DNA from: Candidatus Brocadia sp. WS118
Lineage (GTDB): Bacteria > Planctomycetota > Brocadiia > Brocadiales > Brocadiaceae
DNA length: 39,780 nucleotides
Assembly (NCBI GenBank): GCA_007618135.1
Contig: PHFX01000165.1
Coordinates: forward strand, 1-39,780
Reading direction: 5' to 3'
Shown piece after piece: positions 33,469 to 39,780 of this stretch (position 1 is its first letter; the number at the start of each line of letters is the position of its first letter). Under the pieces are notes generated by a model. That model was not told where the DNA came from. It did not search any database and worked only from the letters and a program-made list of their open reading frames with translations. The position numbers and the translations under genes are program-made.

Positions 33469-36400
33469 ATGGCACATAAACCAGTGAAAGAAATTAGCTC
33501 GTTTTTCGAGGGGATTGCCGATTTTCCCAAACTTGGCGGTTCAGCATCATATGCTTCAGGTAGATCAGTTGACCACCGTACTGATCCAAGAAGCATCTCT
33601 TTACTTCCTCGTACTATTAAAGAGTCGGGAACCGTGGTTACTGATTTACCAAAGTGGTCAACTACTCCCCCTACTACTTGTAAAAATACTTATATATATG
33701 GAAATGCGGGGAATATTTATCAAAGAGATTTAAATGGAAGCTACACATATTTACGCACCGTACCTAACTCACACGGGAATGGAATAAATTGGTTTGGGGA
33801 GGATAATTTTATTTATTATACGTCTGATAGCTTGGTGGGTCGCTATGGTCCGATATGTAATAATCCTACGTTTAATGATGATTTTTTTGGATCACAAGGG
33901 GGCGCTCGCACTAATACAAACTCACTTGAATTATTAAGCGCATCAACGCAATATGCATCCCGTGCTTCAACCGCATCACTTCAGATAACGGGTGATTTAT
34001 CAATAAATGCCCAAATATATCCTTACTCTCTCCCCACCACTGGAGAATCAATGACACTTGTCTCGAAATGGACTGAAAATGGCGACTTACGGTCATATAA
34101 GTTTGATATTGCACCTGTATCCAATTATTTCGGCGATGGGTCAGATGGAGCACTTACGGTGAATTCTCCTACTACTGAGGCTCCTATAGACAGTGCGTGT
34201 ACAGGGACAATTAATACACAATCACTTTCGGCGACAAATGCAGGTTTTGCATCGGGACAAGAGGTTCTTATTATTCAAATGACTGGCACAGGAGCTGGTA
34301 CATGTATGAGAAATACCATCCAAAGTTATACTGCGGGGACAATTACGCTTGTAAATAATCTTAATGCCACGTATTCATCGGGAGCACAAGTGCGAGTGTT
34401 ACCTCAATATACAGATGTTACTATTAACTCAACTTATACCGCAAAAGCATGGAACGGAACAGTGGGAGGCATACTTGCTTTTATAGCAAATGGAACACTT
34501 TCAGGAAGCGGAACCATTACTGGCGATGGAAAAGGATTTAGGGGTGGCGCTGGAGTTAATGGATCTGGTACGGCAGGAAAAGCATATCAAGGAGAAGGAA
34601 CAAGCGGAACAGGATCACTTTCACGATCAGCAAATGCAAACGGTGGAGGTGGGGGTGCTGATTATGAGCACGGTGGAGGTGGAGGAGGCAACGGAGTTGC
34701 AGGATCAAACGGTCAGGGAGCATCGGGAGGCATTGGTGGTTCAACTTCAGGAACTGCCGATTTAACAACTATGGTAATGGGAGGAGGCGGAGGAGGTTCA
34801 TGCTTTGCCCAAGCCACCCCCACAGCGGCAAATGGAGGTGCGGGAGGCGCTATTTTATTTTTGTCTGCCGCAACATGGAGTTTTACGGGATCAATTACCA
34901 GCAATGGAGCAAATGGAGAAGCAACAAATAATGCATCAGGTATTCCAAGAGTGTGTGGTGGAGGAGGTGCGGGAGGGTCTATTCTTATTAAATCACAAGT
35001 AGCGACTTTAGGATCGGGACTGATTACTGCCAGCGGAGGAACAGGAGGACAAGCATCAGGAGGAAATAGTGGAGGAAATGGCGGAGCGGGAAGAATACAT
35101 CTTGATTATTACACATCTTATACAGGAACCACCACACCCACCTTAGATGCTATACAAGATAATAATTTGGGATCTTCAGATGGTCATGTTATTCGCCTTC
35201 AGGTTTCTGACGACGGTTCGGCGGTTGAGACATATAGCAGACCCATTACATTATCAATTGATACATGGCAACAAGTGGGGGTAAGCTGGGATGCATCAAC
35301 ATCAACTGCGGAGTTTTGTATTAATGGGGTAACCCTTGGTACACAAGTTGGTACGATGAATTCAATTGATGCAAATGCATCGGTATTTAATGTGGGGAGA
35401 TATTTAGATGGTTCGAGTACTACTTCAGGGCTTTATAACGGGCTAATTGATGAAGTTCAAGTATTTAGTATTGTCCGATCTGTCAATGATTTTCTTCTTT
35501 CTATTGCATCGGAAATTGTTAGTACCACAACAGGTCTTGCGGCGTATTACAAATTCAACGCAAGTCCAAACGACTCAACTGCTAACGCAAATAACTTAAC
35601 CCTTACGGGAACGCCTTCTTATTCTACAAACACACCGTTTATTGGTGCTACTGACCCTATCAATATAGATCAATCGCAAACGCTATCGGGAAATACTTAT
35701 ACAACCCCTACGACAATTACGGAAAATGCGGCAAATACGTTGGAATTTACTCCTACAAAAGACCCGCAAAAAAGTGTTTCTGTAACTATTGTTGCAATTG
35801 GAACGGGAGACTGGACTCTTACTATTCACGATCAATACAACAATACTATAGCTTCAAAAACGGTGGCAAATGCCAGTTTATCAACGGGGGTATTTGAGTT
35901 TATTTTTTCAAGTGCATGGCGACCGCAGATAAATGAGGAATATCATTTTCATATTACTTCAACGGTTGCTGACGGGACTGTGCAAACGGGAACAAATGCT
36001 GATCTTTCTACTGTGTGGTATAGAACTTACTATGGATTTTTAGTAGAGGACATGCAATATCATCCTATTGCTCCCATGCTTCAGTTTTTGTGCTTTGGAA
36101 ATGAAAGATATGTTGCAACGCTAGAGGCGACACTCTATAACCCAAATGCGATAACCTTACCCGCAGGATGGAAGATTCGATGTTTTGCGTATTGGAATGA
36201 ATATCTTGCAATTGGCACATGGCAGGGGGATACGGTAGATGAATATGATAGCGGAAGAATATTCTTCTGGGATGGTATTTCACCTACATATAACTTCTTT
36301 ATTGATGTTCCTGAAGGTGCAATAAATGCCATGCAAGGATCAAGGGGTAAGTTATTCTTTATTGCGGGAAGTAGATGCAAGCTATTGGTATATGAAGGTG

Positions 36401-37083
36401 GAGCGCAGGCGAGAAAATTAAAAAATCTTGTCAACAGTGACAACACTGATGTTATTGATATATTTCCTGGAGCAATGACTATGTGGCAAAGTCTTATGAG
36501 AATTGGAGTTGCGGGAAATAACGATGATGCTGATGCACAACAGGGCGTTTATACATGGGGATCAGTCAATGAGAGATACCCAGACTCTCTTTCGTTTGAT
36601 TATCCAATTTCAACAGGAACCTATACGGGAAATACGGTAAAAATAGGGCTAGTGACTACCGTTAATTCACGTCTTTTAATAGGATGGCAAGATAATGTTT
36701 CTTTTGGAGTTGATTATGTCGATGTATCAAACCCCGTGTATCCACAAGGAGAGATAGATTTCCTTATAGAAGATGATGGCGCAATGTATCACGAAAAAGA
36801 AGCCATTACCATAACAAGTCAATACGAGCCGCTAGCATCAGGTCAGTCTATAACACTTCAATATAAACTTGATAGAGCTGATAATTGGACTCAATTTACC
36901 GCAGATAGTGAGACAAATAGTATTACGCAAAGAAGGCAAGTTATTACCAATGGATCACGATATAGGGAATACGAAATAAGTGCAATCCTCGAAACAAGCA
37001 ATACCTCAGATACTGAAGGGGCAAAGATGCTTTCTATATCAATAGAAAAGGACACCTTATCGACGGAAACAAGGGTGGGATAA
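33469..37083 (+). CDS. Large tail protein with nested LamG and glycine-rich insertions
   Basis: A 1204-residue product. The N-terminus (EISSFFEGIADFPKLGGSASYASGRSVDHRTDPRS) and the C-terminal half (LQFLCFGNERYVATLE..., KIRCFAYWNEYLAIGTW, LFFIAGSRCKLLVYEGG) look like the propeller-type tail-nozzle or stabilisation protein of short-tailed phages. It is interrupted by the first half of a LamG domain (ASTQYASRASTASLQITGDLSI...), which is itself interrupted by a FGDGSDGALTV...GGGGGG domain (about 210-540), before the LamG second half (WQQVGVSWDASTSTAEFCINGV) continues. So three domains are nested. LamG is paralogous to 31633. The start follows ATTTTATTTAT without SD. Confidence 0.72.
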   Translation: MAHKPVKEISSFFEGIADFPKLGGSASYASGRSVDHRTDPRSISLLPRTIKESGTVVTDLPKWSTTPPTTCKNTYIYGNAGNIYQRDLNGSYTYLRTVPNSHGNGINWFGEDNFIYYTSDSLVGRYGPICNNPTFNDDFFGSQGGARTNTNSLELLSASTQYASRASTASLQITGDLSINAQIYPYSLPTTGESMTLVSKWTENGDLRSYKFDIAPVSNYFGDGSDGALTVNSPTTEAPIDSACTGTINTQSLSATNAGFASGQEVLIIQMTGTGAGTCMRNTIQSYTAGTITLVNNLNATYSSGAQVRVLPQYTDVTINSTYTAKAWNGTVGGILAFIANGTLSGSGTITGDGKGFRGGAGVNGSGTAGKAYQGEGTSGTGSLSRSANANGGGGGADYEHGGGGGGNGVAGSNGQGASGGIGGSTSGTADLTTMVMGGGGGGSCFAQATPTAANGGAGGAILFLSAATWSFTGSITSNGANGEATNNASGIPRVCGGGGAGGSILIKSQVATLGSGLITASGGTGGQASGGNSGGNGGAGRIHLDYYTSYTGTTTPTLDAIQDNNLGSSDGHVIRLQVSDDGSAVETYSRPITLSIDTWQQVGVSWDASTSTAEFCINGVTLGTQVGTMNSIDANASVFNVGRYLDGSSTTSGLYNGLIDEVQVFSIVRSVNDFLLSIASEIVSTTTGLAAYYKFNASPNDSTANANNLTLTGTPSYSTNTPFIGATDPINIDQSQTLSGNTYTTPTTITENAANTLEFTPTKDPQKSVSVTIVAIGTGDWTLTIHDQYNNTIASKTVANASLSTGVFEFIFSSAWRPQINEEYHFHITSTVADGTVQTGTNADLSTVWYRTYYGFLVEDMQYHPIAPMLQFLCFGNERYVATLEATLYNPNAITLPAGWKIRCFAYWNEYLAIGTWQGDTVDEYDSGRIFFWDGISPTYNFFIDVPEGAINAMQGSRGKLFFIAGSRCKLLVYEGGAQARKLKNLVNSDNTDVIDIFPGAMTMWQSLMRIGVAGNNDDADAQQGVYTWGSVNERYPDSLSFDYPISTGTYTGNTVKIGLVTTVNSRLLIGWQDNVSFGVDYVDVSNPVYPQGEIDFLIEDDGAMYHEKEAITITSQYEPLASGQSITLQYKLDRADNWTQFTADSETNSITQRRQVITNGSRYREYEISAILETSNTSDTEGAKMLSISIEKDTLSTETRVG

Positions 37084-37084
37084 T

Positions 37085-37729
37085 ATGGACAATGAGTTGC
37101 GAAGTAGAATTGATGAGCTTGAACAAAAAGTATCGTTTCTTATGCAGAAACGAATTACTCAGGTGGATGTTGTTCCTGGTATAGTAAAGCCCCGCCATCT
37201 TGTCTCTAATTCTGGTGCCACACAGGGAGAGTTATTTTATTCTGACGATAAGGGTAATTTTACTAATCTTGGTATCGGTGAGGAGGGTGAGTTTTTAGAA
37301 ACATCGGGGGGTGTTCCAGCATGGGGAACACCCATAGGATATACACTAGACGCAAGCGCAGACAGTTTTAGTCCCGCAGATGCTACAACATATTATTTTG
37401 GGGCAAATGATGGTGTATGGACTACAGGAGGTAATACTCGTGTATATATTCCAAGGGGGGGAGTAATAAAAAGAGCTGTTGTATTTATTCACAACGATGG
37501 AACATTAGGATCAAATGAAACATCAACAATGTCAATACGAGTTAATGATGCTACCGATTATACGATTTCATCGTCAATAACTACTAATTCGGCAAATCAG
37601 GTATTTTCTAATATAGGTCTTTCAATTGATGTATCGGCACTTACTTACTTTGAAATAAAATGGGTAACCCCTACTTGGGCGACAAATCCGACATTTCTTT
37701 ATGCTACAGCGACAATTTATATAGAGTAA
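37085..37729 (+). CDS. Tail fibre protein with N-terminal coiled coil (214 aa)
   Basis: DNELRSRIDELEQKVSFLMQ forms a short trimeric-type coiled coil, followed by beta-rich domains (VVPGIVKPRHLVSNSGATQGELFYSDDKGNFTNLGIG; then a C-terminal sandwich with YTISSSITTN and FEIKWVTP). A small fibre or plug is likely. It starts 1 nt after the large tail gene. Confidence 0.65.
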   Translation: MDNELRSRIDELEQKVSFLMQKRITQVDVVPGIVKPRHLVSNSGATQGELFYSDDKGNFTNLGIGEEGEFLETSGGVPAWGTPIGYTLDASADSFSPADATTYYFGANDGVWTTGGNTRVYIPRGGVIKRAVVFIHNDGTLGSNETSTMSIRVNDATDYTISSSITTNSANQVFSNIGLSIDVSALTYFEIKWVTPTWATNPTFLYATATIYIE

Positions 37730-37739
37730 TAATATGAGG

Positions 37740-37797
37740 TGATATAATAAGAATATAAGGCATTTTAGCCGTCAGATGTGACGGCATTTTTTATACT
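37740..37797 (+). promoter_or_regulatory. Promoter plus switch-like hairpin leader, copy 6 of 6
   Basis: TGATATAAT (37740-37748), 10 nt gap, GGC-ATTTTA-GCC (37759-37770), then GCCGTCA-GATG-TGACGGC (37768-37785, 7 bp) and ATTTTTTAT. The ATG is 12 nt further with no SD. Confidence 0.8.
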
Positions 37798-38574
37798 ATG
37801 GCATATACATTTAACCCAATGGATCAATTTTCTTCTAAAAACACAACCACATCTTCACCGTGGAATATGCCTAAAGCAGACAATACTCCCTCTAGCGTTG
37901 AGGGTTATACTTTTCCTGATTATGGATCAATATTTTCTAATTACAGAACAGGAAGTCAAAACTTATTAGGATCACAAGATAGACAAGTTGGTGATTATCT
38001 TTCGGGATATGCTGGTGCGATTAAGAGGCAAGAGTCTGTTCCTGCTATGTACGCACGGATAGGCACGGAGCTGGGATTGCCCAATCTTATGAGAAATGCA
38101 AATCAAATAAATGAAACGCTTGCGGCTATTCCCGAAACATATGGAGCCGCAACACGAGGATTTGATGTTAATGCAAATCAACTGGCAAGAATAATCGGAG
38201 CAAAAACAGCCGCACTTGAACCCGCCGCACGAAGAGCAACAAATGCGGCTCAAACCGCATCAGGACAAGTCGCACAACTTATGGGATTGACACAACAGCA
38301 ACAGCAAAAAGAGTTGCTTCCATATGAGTATGAAAGAGACTTTTTGCGTGATCGTATTGCCCGTGAAACGTCACTTTTTACTACAGCAAATGAACAAGAG
38401 CTTCGGGCTTTGGATCAAAAAGTTTCCCTTGGAGTTCAATTAACTGAGGCAGAAAAACAAAGAAAACAACAACTGGAAATGCAACGAAATGATTACGAGA
38501 ACAGCAGGTCGCTTGCGGAGCAAAAGTTTGGGTTTGAACAAAAATTACAAGACCCACTTGGGCTTTTCAGTTGA
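37798..38574 (+). CDS. Internal virion/ejection protein (258 aa)
   Basis: Long amphipathic helices rich in Ala, Gln and Arg (ARRATNAAQTASGQVAQLMGLTQQQQQKEL, then EKQRKQQLEMQRNDYENSRSLAEQKFGFEQKL), no membrane segment. Position between the fibre and the large M23-carrying protein, and helical composition, match the middle ejection proteins of T7- or P22-like phages, which leave the head with the DNA. One nt before the next gene. Confidence 0.65.
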   Translation: MAYTFNPMDQFSSKNTTTSSPWNMPKADNTPSSVEGYTFPDYGSIFSNYRTGSQNLLGSQDRQVGDYLSGYAGAIKRQESVPAMYARIGTELGLPNLMRNANQINETLAAIPETYGAATRGFDVNANQLARIIGAKTAALEPAARRATNAAQTASGQVAQLMGLTQQQQQKELLPYEYERDFLRDRIARETSLFTTANEQELRALDQKVSLGVQLTEAEKQRKQQLEMQRNDYENSRSLAEQKFGFEQKLQDPLGLFS

Positions 38575-38575
38575 T

Positions 38576-39780
38576 ATGAAATATTCTGATCTTGGAAGAC
38601 TAGCAAAAAACAAACAACCCGATAAACTTTCTTCTTATTCTGATGAAGAAGCGGGAAGGTTAGTTGCTGGCATGTACCCACAGTATGGGAAAATGGTAAC
38701 TGAAGAAGAAACCATAGAGTCTCCCTCTTTTGAAACACCGAGTTATTCAGCTTATGAAGCACCTGATGTTTCATACGAAGCGCCTGTATATGAGACAAAA
38801 CAATCACCGTTTGTTCCACAACAGACAACTATACCAGGAAAAACAGAAACTCTATCTGCAACGACTGATCCTGAGCAAGCTATACGATCACAACCTCCAA
38901 AATCATGGATGGATAAAGCAAAAGATTTTGCTGTAGAAAATCTTCCCGTAATAGGAAGTGTTGCGGGATCGGTGCTTGGTGGAGTAGCCGCTGGGGGATT
39001 TGGCGCTATTCCTGCCGCTGGAGCAGGTTCTTTACTTGGAGAAACGTTAAAAAGAAAAATAAAAGGTGAAGAGGTAACCCCTGAGTCTCTTAAAACAGCC
39101 GCAGGATCTGGTATTGCTGGAGAGGTTATAGGAATGGGCGCAGGTCAAGTTGTTAAAGGGGTAGTATCTTCAATTGCTAAAAATGCCGCAAAAACTTTTG
39201 GAAAGTTTAATGCATCCCAAGCATTAAAAGTAGTTCAGGAACACGGAAAAGACATAATAAATCTTATAGAAAAATATGTTCCACGAAATGCGGGATATGA
39301 TGAGGTGTTAGGGTCAATAGAAAAACGGGGAAGGGGAGGGGTATTTGATGATATATTAAGGCAATCTGAGGATGCAATACAAAGTGTCGCTAAAACGGTA
39401 AAAGATAAAATTCCCGTTGATGAAATACTGGACTCATTAAAGTCACAACGTGATTTATTAGCCACACAAATAGGAAATGCGAAAAAACTTGCACAAATAG
39501 ATAAAATAATTCTTGAGGCTCAGAAGCGATATAAAAAAGGTATTAGTGTTTCCGAGGCTCTTAAAATACTTCGTGCGGGTAATGAGGCTTTTGGGAAAAA
39601 TGTTGTTGATGTCGATGTTGCTGATGCGGTAACTACCGCCGCACAGAAGCTGGAAACAAACGCTATTCGTAACATATTAAAAACTCGTTTTCCTGCTATT
39701 GCAGATGCATTGGAAACACAGTCGGATATATTAACTCTTAGACCAATACTTGAAAAAGCCCGATCTGTTGTTGCAAATGA
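38576..39780 (+). CDS. Virion ejection protein, N-terminal part (continues at 1..1468)
   Basis: Starts with KYSDLGRLAKNKQPDKLSSYSDEEAGRLVAGMYPQY, a motif typical of large phage internal or ejection proteins. A Glu/Pro/Tyr-rich disordered stretch follows, then a glycine-zipper-like membrane-active segment (LPVIGSVAGSVLGGVAAGGF, about residues 121-140) and long helices. The full product is 842 residues with the altered M23 domain at its C-terminus (see 1..1468). The frame is continuous across the 144-bp repeat. Such a protein could open or line a channel across the host envelope. It starts 1 nt after the upstream stop. Confidence 0.8.
   Translation, partial: MKYSDLGRLAKNKQPDKLSSYSDEEAGRLVAGMYPQYGKMVTEEETIESPSFETPSYSAYEAPDVSYEAPVYETKQSPFVPQQTTIPGKTETLSATTDPEQAIRSQPPKSWMDKAKDFAVENLPVIGSVAGSVLGGVAAGGFGAIPAAGAGSLLGETLKRKIKGEEVTPESLKTAAGSGIAGEVIGMGAGQVVKGVVSSIAKNAAKTFGKFNASQALKVVQEHGKDIINLIEKYVPRNAGYDEVLGSIEKRGRGGVFDDILRQSEDAIQSVAKTVKDKIPVDEILDSLKSQRDLLATQIGNAKKLAQIDKIILEAQKRYKKGISVSEALKILRAGNEAFGKNVVDVDVADAVTTAAQKLETNAIRNILKTRFPAIADALETQSDILTLRPILEKARSVVAN
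39637..39780. repeat. Terminal direct repeat, right copy
   Basis: Identical to bases 1-144; see there. Joining the ends keeps one open reading frame. Confidence 0.9.

Noticed and set aside
1-39780. CRISPR arrays, insertion sequences or attachment sites
   Set aside because: No regularly spaced repeats, transposase or integrase genes were seen. The dispersed repeats are promoter-leader units.

Overview
The window is an essentially complete, circularly assembled genome of a short-tailed (podovirus-like) double-stranded DNA phage. Bases 1-144 are repeated exactly at 39637-39780, so the unique circle is 39,636 bp, and the gene cut by the window start (1..1468) is the 3' part of the one that starts at 38576. 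Every supportable gene is on the plus strand. The DNA is AT-rich apart from the capsid genes. There is no integrase, no recognisable repressor, and no DNA polymerase, primase or helicase. The host cannot be named from the sequence. Promoters look like bacterial extended -10 (TGnTAnnnT) or TTGACA/TATAAT elements, so host sigma-70-type RNA polymerase is probably used.

Layout: 1-3707 end of the ejection gene, then a lysis block (XhlA-like membrane protein, M23 endolysin, holin-like protein) closed by a terminator. 3708-7090 small early genes, zinc microproteins, a MerR-like HTH protein and a Rad52/ERF-like annealing protein. 7194-9971 membrane-anchored transglycosylase-like lysozyme, NinG-type nuclease and a YopX-family protein. 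10108-10719 a 0.6-kb stretch of structured, non-coding-looking RNA. 10720-14258 many very small genes, including an Acb2-like anti-CBASS sponge, a second YopX protein and a secreted CAP-domain protein. 14293-17265 small genes, then a ParB-like domain and a DNA methyltransferase separated by an HNH endonuclease. 17235-25016 packaging and head genes (TerS, TerL, portal, scaffold, major capsid, decoration). 25130-32427 beta-helix, glycine-rich and LamG surface proteins. 32494-39780 tail adaptor, a large tail protein with nested inserted domains, a fibre, and ejection proteins.

The most unusual feature is the amount of regulatory RNA. Six morphogenesis promoters share one compact leader: TGATATAAT, a 9-11 nt gap, a 3-4 bp mini-hairpin with a 6-nt A/T loop, then an overlapping terminator-like hairpin and T-tract. 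The right arm of the mini-hairpin is the left arm of the terminator, so the two folds exclude each other, and the arms covary between copies. A separate leader at 4872-4975 has the same antiterminator/terminator logic on a larger scale. At least seven small genes in 9.9-13.9 kb are preceded by a short hairpin plus Shine-Dalgarno cassette, and several genes have their start codon 6-8 nt after a -10 box, which predicts leaderless mRNAs. Together these suggest a phage that relies on RNA folding for control, but no function has been tested here.

Limits: all calls come from reading the sequence and recalled family motifs. No database search, RNA folding program or profile model was run.
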